NCBI RefSeq assembly: GCF_031010195.1
Contig: NZ_JAUAMC010000003.1
Coordinates: forward strand, 310,001 to 374,000
DNA length: 64,000 nucleotides
Origin: Halomonas sp. SpR8
GTDB lineage: Bacteria; Pseudomonadota; Gammaproteobacteria; Pseudomonadales; Halomonadaceae
Reading direction: 5' to 3'
Each line of letters starts with the position of its first letter. Position 1 is the first letter of the stretch. Below the pieces are notes generated by a model. It was not told the DNA's origin and ran no database searches. It worked only from the letters and a program-made list of their open reading frames with translations. The position numbers were made by a program, and so were the translations under genes. Below are positions 46,688 to 56,131 of this stretch, one piece after another.

Positions 46688-49114
46688 ATGACGGCCCCTG
46701 TCTCTCCCTCCCTTCTCGCGCCCGTGGCTAACGGGCTCGTTGAGGATTACTTACATCAGCTAGGCAAGGGACAGCCCGGCACCTTTGACGCCATGCTCGA
46801 TGGCCAGGGGCAACTGCGCCCCGGTTGGCAGAGCTTACTCGGCTCTCTTGAAGGTATGGGCCCTACGGGACGCTTGCAGCAGCATGAAGAAATACAGCGC
46901 CTGCTGGCTGAGAACGGCGTGATTTTTAATATGCACGATGACACCCAGGGACGTTCGTGGCGGCTTGATCCGCTGCCCTGGGTGATTGATGAAGTTCAGT
47001 GGCAGACATTGGAAGTGGGGCTAATCCAGCGCAGTCGCCTGTTGAGTGCCCTTTATGATGATATTTATGGGCCCAAAACGCTCTTTGAAGCGGGGCTATT
47101 ACCAAGCCAAGCGTTACTTGCATCACCGCACTTGCTGTTGCCTTGCCACCAGTCACTACCCAATGACCGCGCAGCGATCAACTTCCACGGTGTGGATGTC
47201 ATTGTGGATACAAAAGGCCAGTGGCGGGTGATGGCAGATCGCTTACAGGCGCCGTCAGGTACCGGTTTTGCGCTTGAAAACCGCATACTGATGGCCCGCG
47301 CCCTGCCGGATATGTACCGCAATGCACCGTTAAAGCGGCTAGCGGGATTTCTAGACCTGCACCACCGTACTCTGATCGCCATGGCCTACCAGCATCGCGA
47401 CAACCCCACGCTTATCTTATTGACGCCGGGGCCAGGGAGCCCACGCTATTTTGAGCACGCTTACCTTGCCAATTATCTCAATATTGCGCTGGTAGAAGGC
47501 CAGGATTTAGTCGTGCGCGATACCCAGGTATGGCTGCGCACGCTAGGCGGTTTACAGCCGGTGGATGTGGTGCTGCGCCACTGCGACGATGCTTACTGCG
47601 ACCCACTGGAACTGCGCGGTGATTCACAGCTTGGCGTACCGGGGCTACTGCAAGCCATGCGCGCAGGCGGCGTGGCGCTATCCAACGCCTTGGGGGTAGG
47701 TATTTTGGAAGCCTCCGTATTAGCCGATTACTTACCGATGCTGTGCGAACACCTGCTGGGTGAAACCCTGCTGTTGCCCAACGCCGATGCCTCGACGGTG
47801 TCCGCCACTGCACCGGTGTTTGATAGCTACCTACAGCGGCTCGAGCCCACCACCCTCAACCTACGCTGCTTTGTGACCCGCACGCCAGCCAGCGCCATCC
47901 ACAACAACGCCAAAGGCAAAAGCAGTGAAGCAAGTGAGTACCAAGTGATGCCTGGCGGTTTAGCCTGGGTGGGTGAACCTGGCTCGCCGTCATTAAGCAG
48001 CACTACCGTTAAGGATGTGTGGGTCACCGCCGCTGCTCCCCAGCCCCATGTTAGCCAGTTACGCCAGGCCCGCGGCCCGGTGGTGGCCACCCGTGACGGC
48101 ACTGACTTACCCAGCCGGGTAGCCGAAAGCCTATTTTGGTTAGGCCGCTACGGCGAGCGCTTAGATACTCGAGCGCGTCTGCTGCGTGAAGCGTTGCTCA
48201 GGCTCATGGAGTACGACCAGGATGAAATCGCCGACCAGCTACTCGATGAACTGCTGCTAGCGCTGGATATCACCACGCTAAACGAAGAGGACGAACAGCG
48301 GCTTCAGGCGCCGCTGATTGGCTTCGAGCTTAAGCGCGCCGCACTGCTGGCCCAATTTGATGATGTGGATCCCCAGGCACTGCAGCCGCTGTTTGCCCAG
48401 CTAATGCGCAATGCGCGCAGCGTGCGCGACCATTTAGGCGACGACTCCTGGCGGGTAGTCCACCAGTTGCGCCAGCGCATAGCCACCTTTAACCCCAGTT
48501 TAGGGGCTAGCGCCGCAAGGCGCGCCTGCGAAGGGCTGTCGGCACAGCTAGCCGCCTTCTTTGGGCTATGCAACGAAACCATGCCGCATCACTACGGCTG
48601 GCGGTTTATGGATATCGGCCGCTTTTTGGATCGTGTACTGGGCTTGCTTTCGCTGCTCAAGCTCACTCTCAATGCGCCCCATACACCGGGCTTAGCGCTA
48701 TGGGAAGTGGTGCTCGCCACCACCGACAACTTTACCGCCTACCGGCGGCGCTACCGCAGCGAGCTTCACCCTGCAGCGATCCTCGACCTCCTGCTGTTCG
48801 ACGAAACCAATCCCCGCTCGGTGGGCTATATGCTCAAACGCATTGAGCGCCAGATGGATCGTCTACCGGGCAGCACATCGCCCTACCGCAACGCTGAGCG
48901 ACGGCTATTGATTCAAGCCAATGCGGCGCTGCACCTGGCCGATATTGATCGTTTAAGCCACTTGGCCGATACGCCGGAGGCGCAGGATGCCTTAGCGCAA
49001 CTGCTGGATGCCCTGATTGCCCCCTTAAGCGCGCTATGTGAAGCCATCAGCCAGAGCCATTTCAGCCATGTGGAGCGGCCGCGCCAGTTAGTCAGCATGG
49101 AGCCCGATGCATGA
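46688..49114 (+). CDS. ATP-grasp / alpha-E fusion with a degenerate ATP-grasp half
   Basis: An 808-residue fusion. Residues 1-460 resemble the circularly permuted ATP-grasp protein (QAPSGTGFALENR, TPGPGSPRYFEHAYLA, DVVLRHCDDAYCDP, ALSNALGVGILE). Residues 474-800 are an alpha-E domain (LPSRVAESLFWLGRYGERLDTRARLL). Between LLLPN (361-365) and LNLRCFV (390-396) only about 25 residues remain, against about 85 in the stand-alone paralogue at 41413-42894; the missing part is the lysine and glycine nucleotide loop. The GGGSKDTW motif is also altered to STTVKDVW. The ATP-grasp half is thus probably not catalytic by itself. It overlaps the next gene by 4 bp (ATGA). Confidence 0.92.
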   Translation: MTAPVSPSLLAPVANGLVEDYLHQLGKGQPGTFDAMLDGQGQLRPGWQSLLGSLEGMGPTGRLQQHEEIQRLLAENGVIFNMHDDTQGRSWRLDPLPWVIDEVQWQTLEVGLIQRSRLLSALYDDIYGPKTLFEAGLLPSQALLASPHLLLPCHQSLPNDRAAINFHGVDVIVDTKGQWRVMADRLQAPSGTGFALENRILMARALPDMYRNAPLKRLAGFLDLHHRTLIAMAYQHRDNPTLILLTPGPGSPRYFEHAYLANYLNIALVEGQDLVVRDTQVWLRTLGGLQPVDVVLRHCDDAYCDPLELRGDSQLGVPGLLQAMRAGGVALSNALGVGILEASVLADYLPMLCEHLLGETLLLPNADASTVSATAPVFDSYLQRLEPTTLNLRCFVTRTPASAIHNNAKGKSSEASEYQVMPGGLAWVGEPGSPSLSSTTVKDVWVTAAAPQPHVSQLRQARGPVVATRDGTDLPSRVAESLFWLGRYGERLDTRARLLREALLRLMEYDQDEIADQLLDELLLALDITTLNEEDEQRLQAPLIGFELKRAALLAQFDDVDPQALQPLFAQLMRNARSVRDHLGDDSWRVVHQLRQRIATFNPSLGASAARRACEGLSAQLAAFFGLCNETMPHHYGWRFMDIGRFLDRVLGLLSLLKLTLNAPHTPGLALWEVVLATTDNFTAYRRRYRSELHPAAILDLLLFDETNPRSVGYMLKRIERQMDRLPGSTSPYRNAERRLLIQANAALHLADIDRLSHLADTPEAQDALAQLLDALIAPLSALCEAISQSHFSHVERPRQLVSMEPDA

Positions 49115-49977
49115 ACTACACGCTGCGCCATACCACTCGCTACCACTACAGCGCCCCAGTGACGTTGTGCCATAGCGAAGCACGGGTGCTACCGCGTAAA
49201 ACCCCGCACCAGCAGTGCGGCGCATCGGAGCTTCAGATCAGCCCCGCGCCCCAGGTGCAAATGGAGCGCCGCGACGTATTTGGCAATCGAGTACTCTATT
49301 TCGCGATGGAGGATGTCCATCAAACGCTGGATGTCACGGTAGTAACGCCACTGAGCACACAACCCTTAGCGGCGCTACCAACCACTTCAACTACGTGGGA
49401 ACAGGTTGCTCAGCAGCTTAGCCAGAACAACAGCTTTGATATTCAGCTTTACCGCCTCGACTCACCGTTTATCCGCCGTAACGATGAGCTAGCCAGCTTT
49501 GCCCACAGCTGCTTTACTCCAGGCAGACCGATCGTTGAAGCGGCGCTGGCGCTTAATCATCTGATTCACCAAACCTTTGAGTACGACCCCAGCTTTACCA
49601 CACTGGCGACACCGCTAAGCGAGGTGCTCGCCAACCGCCGCGGCGTGTGTCAGGACTTCGCCCATCTGGCGATTGGCGCCTTGCGCTCAGTGGGTCTCGC
49701 CGCCCGTTATGTCAGCGGCTATCTAGAAACCCAGCCACCGCCAGGGCAGCCACGCCTTATCGGCGCAGATGCTTCCCATGCGTGGCTGGCAACCTGGATT
49801 CCCGACTGGGGTTGGCTTACTCTCGACCCCACCAACGGCACCGTGGCTGGAGAGCAGCATCCGGTGTTGGCCTGGGGGCGTGATTATGCAGATGTCGCCC
49901 CGCTCAAAGGCGTTATGAACGGCGGCGGCGAGCATCGTCTGGAGGTCGAAGTCGACGTGATGCCTTTAGCTAGCTAA
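49111..49977 (+). CDS. Transglutaminase-like cysteine protease-fold protein
   Basis: A 288-residue protein with the same layout as the N-terminus of the giant protein: beta domain (YTLRHTTRYHYSAPVTLCHSEARVLPR), then the core with Cys180 (RRGVCQDFAHL), His223 (ASHAWLATWIP) and Asp239 (TLDPTNG). All three catalytic residues are present. No signal peptide is seen. It starts inside the stop of the ATP-grasp/alpha-E fusion gene, so the two are made together. It may ligate or cleave amide bonds made by the ATP-grasp partner (inference). Confidence 0.93.
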   Translation: MNYTLRHTTRYHYSAPVTLCHSEARVLPRKTPHQQCGASELQISPAPQVQMERRDVFGNRVLYFAMEDVHQTLDVTVVTPLSTQPLAALPTTSTTWEQVAQQLSQNNSFDIQLYRLDSPFIRRNDELASFAHSCFTPGRPIVEAALALNHLIHQTFEYDPSFTTLATPLSEVLANRRGVCQDFAHLAIGALRSVGLAARYVSGYLETQPPPGQPRLIGADASHAWLATWIPDWGWLTLDPTNGTVAGEQHPVLAWGRDYADVAPLKGVMNGGGEHRLEVEVDVMPLAS

Positions 49978-50038
49978 TGCAAACAGCCCCCACCTAAGGT
50001 ATAACAGCAGCATGGTTAGTCGGTTCAAGGAAGACTCA

Positions 50039-50476
50039 ATGCGGCATGGTGTGAGCGGTCAAAACGCTAGATATATGCCTCAGTGGGCTTCCCGGTGCCT
50101 ACTCTTAGGCTGTTTTTTAGTATTACTGTTTGGCGCTATTGAGCAGTGTCACGCCCCCCATTTCGCGGCATTTCATCAAGCCGATGAAAATCTGCAAAGT
50201 CATCCAACCCAGTATAGTGTTGCCTCGCTTCCCGCTAAACTACGTATTCGAAATGAATCAACCAAGTGGCTGACAGATGAAGCTCTAGCGGAGAGTTTGG
50301 CTCTACCTATCAGTGATGAGCTATTTCCCGGCGCTACTATCACACTACCGCCAGTAATTTTGTACCACGCTGTTTTAGCCAGAGTAGTGTTCTGCTACTC
50401 CAATTCCTGCCGCACTATTCTCCCCCCGAATCGAGCTCCGCCCCACATCACAGTCCGTTATTTAACGATTGCTTAA
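50039..50476 (+). CDS. Hypothetical protein with one N-terminal membrane segment
   Basis: A 145-residue product. The ATG at 50039 has AAGGAAG 5 bp upstream and is preferred over one 27 bp earlier. Residues about 20-38 (CLLLGCFLVLLFGAIEQC) form a hydrophobic segment, after which the protein is polar with no recognised domain. Three cysteines near the anchor and two more near residue 120 are notable. It may be exported and anchored. The gene sits between the transglutaminase unit and the antiporter, on the same strand; homology unknown. Confidence 0.55.
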   Translation: MRHGVSGQNARYMPQWASRCLLLGCFLVLLFGAIEQCHAPHFAAFHQADENLQSHPTQYSVASLPAKLRIRNESTKWLTDEALAESLALPISDELFPGATITLPPVILYHAVLARVVFCYSNSCRTILPPNRAPPHITVRYLTIA

Positions 50477-50546
50477 TGGTTGCTGGCAGCACAGAAATTA
50501 ACTGCCAGAACGTGTTGTAGGTACCATTTAAAAGGGCCGTCCGTTT

Positions 50547-52271
50547 ATGTTTCCCGTTGATCATCTCATTTTACTTGCTGCAATTTTAATATTAGTGGGC
50601 ATTGTTTCCAGCAAACTCTCCGCGCGTCTTGGCTTGCCAGTGTTAGTACTATTTTTAGTGATAGGCATGCTTGCCGGTGAGAGTGGCATTGGTGGTATCG
50701 CCTTCGACAACCCCGCGGGCGCGCATGCGCTAGGTACGCTGGCGCTGGCGATGATCCTGTTCGATGGCGGGCTACAAACACCCACGTCCTCGATTAAAAA
50801 AGTCTGGAAACCTGCTTCCCTACTCGCCACGCTAGGGGTATTAATTACCGCTCTTATTACCGGTTTAGCCGCTGCCTATATTTTAGGTCTGCCACTTTTA
50901 GACGGTTTCTTACTAGGCGCCATTGTCGGCTCAACAGACGCCGCAGCGGTATTTTCGTTACTGCGCAATGCTGGCATACATATTAATAAAAAGCTTAAAT
51001 CGACCTTGGAGATTGAAAGCGCCTCGAACGACCCGATGGCTATTTTCTTGACGGTAGGCCTGCTGGAAGTGCTGGTTAATAACATGCAGCCAGGCACGGG
51101 ATTACTGAAGCTTCTTATTCTACAAATGGGCCTGGGTGGATTAGTAGGGTTAGGGGTTGGCTGGGTATCGGTAAAACTCATCAACCGCATTCACTTAGTC
51201 GCCTCTGGACTTTACCCGGTCATGGTCGCTGCTTGCGGCTTTCTTTCCTTCGGCATCTCGGCCAATTTGGGCGGCAGCGGTTTCCTGGCGATTTTCTTAA
51301 CCGGGGTATTTATTGGCAATCATCGAATTGCTTTTCAACGCAGCACTTTCTTGTTTCATGACGGGCTCGCCTGGTTAAGCCAAATCGTCATGTTTGTGGT
51401 ACTCGGCTTACTGATTAACCCCGTATCACTGCTGGATGTATGGCTAGAAGGTTTATTAATTGCGGCGGTGCTTATTTTAATTGCACGCCCCATTGCAGTC
51501 TTCCCTATCATGAAACTGTTTGGTTTTAACGCCCGTGAAACCAGTTTAGTCGCCTGGGTGGGTTTACGCGGTTCCGTGCCCATCATCTTGGCTATTTTTC
51601 CACTTATGTTTGGCCTGAAAGGCGCTGAGTTAATCTTTAACGTGGTGTTTTTCGTGGTACTGATTTCAGCAACGATCCAAGGTACCACTCTGCCTATCGT
51701 GGCACGTAAATTAAGATTGACCGAGATGCCCCCCGCAGTACCTGCAGCAAGTCTTGAGATTACCGCGCTGGAGGAGGTAGATGCCGATATTGTGGAGTAC
51801 ACCCTGAGTGATCACCCACGAGCAGCAGGTCGGCGGCTTTCACAAATGGCATTACCCGATACCACGGTGGTCGCCATGATTACTCGGGGTAAAGATGTGA
51901 TTCCCCCTCGAGGCTCAACAGAGCTAATGGCGGGCGACCACCTGTTTGTGGTGCTACGCCCAGAAACGCGCCCCTTTATAGACTGCGTCTTTTCAGACGC
52001 CATTGGTGTGGTGAGTGAAGAGCTCCCCGACCAGGAATTAAAGCTAAAAGGCAGCACAAAAATAGATGATTTACGCCACTCCTATGGCTTGTTCATTAAG
52101 GAGCAGGATGGGCAAATGACGCTGGATACACTACTGCGCAACAGCTTACCTAACCTGCCCAAGGTAGGCGATTCAATGCAAATAGAGGGCATATCGTTAG
52201 CAGTGCTGGAAACACTCGGCGGTCGTATCACCACGGTAGGTTTAACGGTTCAGGAGCCCTCATTAACCTAG
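50547..52271 (+). CDS. nhaP2: K+/H+ (NhaP2/CvrA-type) antiporter
   Basis: A 574-residue monovalent-cation:proton antiporter of the CPA1 family. About twelve membrane helices are followed by a cytoplasmic TrkA-C domain (about 405-480, VEYTLSDHPRAAGRRLSQMALPDTTVVAMI) and a CorC_HlyC-like domain. SASNDPMAI holds the conserved Asn-Asp ion-binding pair. Length equals E. coli CvrA/NhaP2 (578). Role: potassium export or volume and pH control, useful in a salt-tolerant organism. Confidence 0.93.
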   Translation: MFPVDHLILLAAILILVGIVSSKLSARLGLPVLVLFLVIGMLAGESGIGGIAFDNPAGAHALGTLALAMILFDGGLQTPTSSIKKVWKPASLLATLGVLITALITGLAAAYILGLPLLDGFLLGAIVGSTDAAAVFSLLRNAGIHINKKLKSTLEIESASNDPMAIFLTVGLLEVLVNNMQPGTGLLKLLILQMGLGGLVGLGVGWVSVKLINRIHLVASGLYPVMVAACGFLSFGISANLGGSGFLAIFLTGVFIGNHRIAFQRSTFLFHDGLAWLSQIVMFVVLGLLINPVSLLDVWLEGLLIAAVLILIARPIAVFPIMKLFGFNARETSLVAWVGLRGSVPIILAIFPLMFGLKGAELIFNVVFFVVLISATIQGTTLPIVARKLRLTEMPPAVPAASLEITALEEVDADIVEYTLSDHPRAAGRRLSQMALPDTTVVAMITRGKDVIPPRGSTELMAGDHLFVVLRPETRPFIDCVFSDAIGVVSEELPDQELKLKGSTKIDDLRHSYGLFIKEQDGQMTLDTLLRNSLPNLPKVGDSMQIEGISLAVLETLGGRITTVGLTVQEPSLT

Positions 52272-52285
52272 CCTCTCACGAGGCT
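52270..52285 (+). terminator. Short hairpin after the antiporter gene
   Basis: AGCCTC-TCAC-GAGGCT forms a 6-bp stem overlapping the end of the antiporter gene. No T-run follows, so termination is uncertain. Confidence 0.3.
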
Positions 52286-52312
52286 AAGAAACACCATCAT
52301 TAAGCACGTTAG

Positions 52313-53026
52313 CTACGCTGAGGCCGTCTCGTAGGCGGCCTTGAGACGATAAAACTCTTCGACAATGGCGGCCATTTCATCGGCGTCATAATCACAAAGA
52401 CCGCTCACCACGAGCTTTTTGGAGCCGACGCCGACCGCTTCGCCCGCAGACTCAATCGAGAAATCCAAAAGTGCATCAGCGCGCTTGCCATACACCTCTA
52501 ACGAGGAGTGGTTTAACGTCAAGCCGGGTGAAAAGCCATCCAATCGCTCAAGCGAAAATCCCATGCTATCGTAGATCACCAAAGGGCGTTTAGGGTTAAA
52601 CATCACCCCGTGTTGCTCCATCAATGGTTTGAGATAGTGGGGGAAATTTTTGCCAGAGAATGCCACGTAGCAGCGTGCAAATGCTTCCACCGCTGCCGTA
52701 TCGCGGGTAATTTCGCCGCTGCGCACCACCTGCAGGTAGCACTTGCCGCTATCATCGCAGACGTGCAACGTGCCATCGTCTGCTTCGCTAAACTTAAGCG
52801 GCGTGTCGGCTCCCACCATATTGGTGAAGCGAAATTCCATTTGCCGCGATAGCCCAAACGTTGCGAGTACCAGCGCAAACAGCAAATCACCGGGGACACA
52901 AAAGCGGCGTGCATCCGGGTTATGAATAGGGTTGTAGTCACCCGCCACGCCTTTGGCGAAACGACTGGCCTGCTCTGCGGAGATCACAACATACTCTCCG
53001 CGCTGCGCGTAAAAATCCTTGAACAT
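52313..53026 (-). CDS. DUF3581-family protein
   Basis: A 237-residue cytoplasmic protein starting MFKDFYAQRGEYVVISAEQASRFAKGVAGDYNPIHNPDARRFCVPGDLLFALVLATFGLS, the DUF3581 pattern. The segment AGDYNPIHNPDARRFCVPGDLLFAL looks like a hot-dog-fold MaoC-like hydratase motif (D-x-N-P-x-H), so a thioesterase or dehydratase fold is possible (inference); the family has no known function. It is divergent from the AsmA-like gene, about 110 bp apart. Confidence 0.85.
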   Translation of the reverse strand: MFKDFYAQRGEYVVISAEQASRFAKGVAGDYNPIHNPDARRFCVPGDLLFALVLATFGLSRQMEFRFTNMVGADTPLKFSEADDGTLHVCDDSGKCYLQVVRSGEITRDTAAVEAFARCYVAFSGKNFPHYLKPLMEQHGVMFNPKRPLVIYDSMGFSLERLDGFSPGLTLNHSSLEVYGKRADALLDFSIESAGEAVGVGSKKLVVSGLCDYDADEMAAIVEEFYRLKAAYETASA

Positions 53027-53135
53027 GGCGTTTGTTGCCTGCCTAGCGTTGAAATCGAAAACCCGTCACTGCCCAACGTCGCGCATAATGCCACAAAATA
53101 CGCCCCAACAGGAGTTATCTGCTAGGAAAGCCACT

Positions 53136-56102
53136 ATGTCTGACGCGAACACTCGTAAAAACCGCCTACCCCGCCTGCTGACGAGGGTGTTGATTGGCCT
53201 ACTTTTAATCCTTCTTATCTGGATAGCGGGGAGCTATTGGCTGCTCAATAGCCAGTGGCTACCTACCCGCATTTCTCAATTCGATGGCATCGACATCCGC
53301 TGGGAAAAAGGCGCCAGCCGACACCCAGGCCGCTGGGAGGTTGAGGGGCTTTATTTAGCCCGTGAAGACGAAGCACTACCTATCTCCATTGAGGCTGAAC
53401 GCGCCACCCTTTCGCTATCGCTATTCGCCCTACTGCGCGGCGAGCTGCATATCGAGAGCCTTGATGCAGAAGGCATTCGCCGCTTAACCGTTGGGGATAT
53501 CGCACTGGAAGCTGAGGGCCAACTGCAAATAGCAGACACCACGTTAAGTCGCGACACCCTAGCCGTTCCTCATTTTTCGCTGGCTATTACGCATGGTCGT
53601 TTAGTTCGCCTGAGTGATCAAGCGACCTTAGTTCGTGATATTAATCTTAACGCCGATGCAACGCTTGATAGAATAACGCCTGTCGATGCCATCAGTGGCG
53701 AGCTAAATCCCGACTTGCTGACAGCGCTTTCCACGCGGCTCCAGCTTGAGGCGCAGGCGGATGCCTGGGATGTCTTTATGCCGTATTTGGATGCCCTGCC
53801 TTGGCTAACCCTAGAAGGGCGCGGTGCGTTAACAGGAGAGCTTGCGCTCAATGCTGGCGTTTTACAGCCCGCCAGCGAACTCACGCTAAACGCCCCTGAG
53901 CTTCGCTTAGCGGTGGATGAACAACGCTTGCGTGCGCCCAATGACTCGCCACGCTGGCTAATCGCGGATAACCCACCCCCGCGTCACACAGCCACCGGGG
54001 AGGGTCTGGTACGCTTGTCGGTAGACAACGATCAGCTGCATTTTTCGACTCAACTGGCCGATGTAGCATTGGCGGAAGCAACACTGGCCGACACCCAGCC
54101 CTACGCAGAGCATGCCGAGCTCAGGCTTGCCACCCAGATTCCCAATCAGCGCCTGGATCAACTCGATCTTCCTACCTCGGCAACACTTGCGCTACAGGGC
54201 GATATTACCCGCTTGAATATGCTGGACCGCCACCTTGTGACCGCCTTTGAAAACCAGGGCATTCGCTTGTCAGGCAATGGTCAAATCGAGGCGCAAGCAA
54301 ATATTCGCGAGTCGCGCCCTTATGATGGCCATCTAACTATTCAAGCCAATGAGCTAATGGCGAATGCGCTCGGCTTCGCCGTCCAGGGTAACGGCTCACT
54401 CATTGCTCAACTAACGCCCCAAGAGGGCGTAGAAGCAACGCTTAACTTTACCGAGGCCACCCTGAATCACCAAGATCGGTTACTGCTTGAAGAGGCTGAT
54501 ATTGAGATCATCGCAACCAGCCCCATTGACCCGGAAACCGCGCGCGAAGAAGCCACTATGACGCTTAGCTGGCATGACGCGCGACTGCCTGATATCAGCG
54601 TGCTACAAGACTACTTAAGCACAATCTTGCCAGCTCCCCCACCACTTCAATTGCTTAGCGGTCAAGCCGCTAGCCACGGCCAGCTCAGTATGGCGTCAGA
54701 GCAGTTGAGCGGTGAGATTCACCTAGCTGGAGAAGAACTCACCACACGCTGGCAACACGGTGAACAATCCGGCACCTTAACCAGCGATATGCAGCTTTTT
54801 CTGCCCATTCAGCAGGCAACGATGGATGGCACAAGACTGACGATCAGCGGCACCCGCCTGAGTTGGCAAGTAGCCGACATTGACCGGCCTAGTGAGCGTT
54901 TAGAAAGCGTTTTAGTGTTAACCGATGGCCGCTTCCAACGACGTAACAACGTTCCCAGCGGGCAGTTTGTACTTGAAGGCAGCGTGCAACAGCTAGGCTT
55001 TTTAAACGCGTTTTTGCCCGACGCCCATGGTTTGTCTATTGGGGGCGAAGGCCAGCTCTTTGCCCAAGGCGCCTTTCGCGATGATCGTTTGTTGGCCCCT
55101 ACTCGGCTGCGCGTTAATGCTAAGCAGCTCGAAGTCACTTTTTTAGATTATCTTGCCACCGGGCGCGGCGAACTCACCGCTCAGTTGGATAGTGCCGAGC
55201 AAGCTCAGCTTTCCATTGGAATTCCCCGCGTTGCCCTACTGCGCCAAGACGATGGCAGCCCGCACCTGGAAGGTCGCCATTTTGCCCTCACCACGCAAAC
55301 CGAGCACTTTAGCGATGTCCTCGAATCCCCTCAGCCCGATCACTTCACTACCCGCATTGCGCTACCGATAACCGAGGTGCCTGATTTCACTCGCTACAAC
55401 CGTTACCTACCCGAGGGCGCAGGCATAACACTGCTGGATGGACAAGCGAGCCTTGAAAGCGAGTGGTTGCTGGAAGGCTTAAACGCCCAGGGTGAAATCA
55501 CCTTGCGCGCCTTTGGCGCCGAGCTAGCGTTACTTGATCAGCGTTTACGCGGTGATCTGCATCTCTCGCTACAGTTAACCGACGGCGATCTGGAAACACG
55601 CCGCTTTACCGCCGATGACTCTGTTCTGCGCTTGGAAAATATCGCTCGCTTGAGTGAAAACGGCACGGCAGATGCCGGCTGGTGGGCACAGCTCGCTATG
55701 CTGGATGCCGAGCTGGACTGGGCAGACCCTATTCGCCTCAATAGCCAGCTACGCCTTGAGATGCGCGATACCGGACTACTCGCCCGACTATTTCTCGCCC
55801 GAGCCCGGAATAGCGACTGGTTAGGAAGGCTGCTTAACGTTCACAATATTGAAGGCACGGCGCAGCTACAGATCAGCGGCGAGCAAATTAGCCTGCAGGA
55901 CTTAACACTCACCGGCGGCCCACTGCTGCTGCTTTCTGATGTCACGCTGGCTGACCGCAACGCTAATGGCGCGCTCTATGCGCGCCTGGGCGTACTTGGA
56001 TTAGGAGTAGAACTTAACGAGAGCGAGCCAACGTTGCGGGTGATTCAACCACGCCGCTGGTTTGACCGCTGGCGTGAAACAAACCGTTTAGCTAGCCCTT
56101 AA
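53136..56102 (+). CDS. AsmA-family large periplasmic protein
   Basis: A 988-residue AsmA-like protein. The ATG with AGGAAAG 5 bp upstream gives a short basic N-terminus and one membrane helix (LIGLLLILLIWIAGSYWLL), then a long beta-rich periplasmic region. The C-terminal part shows AsmA_2-type sequence (TADAGWWAQLAMLDAELDWADPIRLNSQLRLEMRDTGLLARLFLARA). AsmA-clade proteins are long, possibly bridge-like structures thought to move phospholipids between the membranes. Which clade member this is cannot be said. Confidence 0.85.
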   Translation: MSDANTRKNRLPRLLTRVLIGLLLILLIWIAGSYWLLNSQWLPTRISQFDGIDIRWEKGASRHPGRWEVEGLYLAREDEALPISIEAERATLSLSLFALLRGELHIESLDAEGIRRLTVGDIALEAEGQLQIADTTLSRDTLAVPHFSLAITHGRLVRLSDQATLVRDINLNADATLDRITPVDAISGELNPDLLTALSTRLQLEAQADAWDVFMPYLDALPWLTLEGRGALTGELALNAGVLQPASELTLNAPELRLAVDEQRLRAPNDSPRWLIADNPPPRHTATGEGLVRLSVDNDQLHFSTQLADVALAEATLADTQPYAEHAELRLATQIPNQRLDQLDLPTSATLALQGDITRLNMLDRHLVTAFENQGIRLSGNGQIEAQANIRESRPYDGHLTIQANELMANALGFAVQGNGSLIAQLTPQEGVEATLNFTEATLNHQDRLLLEEADIEIIATSPIDPETAREEATMTLSWHDARLPDISVLQDYLSTILPAPPPLQLLSGQAASHGQLSMASEQLSGEIHLAGEELTTRWQHGEQSGTLTSDMQLFLPIQQATMDGTRLTISGTRLSWQVADIDRPSERLESVLVLTDGRFQRRNNVPSGQFVLEGSVQQLGFLNAFLPDAHGLSIGGEGQLFAQGAFRDDRLLAPTRLRVNAKQLEVTFLDYLATGRGELTAQLDSAEQAQLSIGIPRVALLRQDDGSPHLEGRHFALTTQTEHFSDVLESPQPDHFTTRIALPITEVPDFTRYNRYLPEGAGITLLDGQASLESEWLLEGLNAQGEITLRAFGAELALLDQRLRGDLHLSLQLTDGDLETRRFTADDSVLRLENIARLSENGTADAGWWAQLAMLDAELDWADPIRLNSQLRLEMRDTGLLARLFLARARNSDWLGRLLNVHNIEGTAQLQISGEQISLQDLTLTGGPLLLLSDVTLADRNANGALYARLGVLGLGVELNESEPTLRVIQPRRWFDRWRETNRLASP

Positions 56103-56131
56103 CCATTAGCCCCTAATGTCGTGTATAGCCC

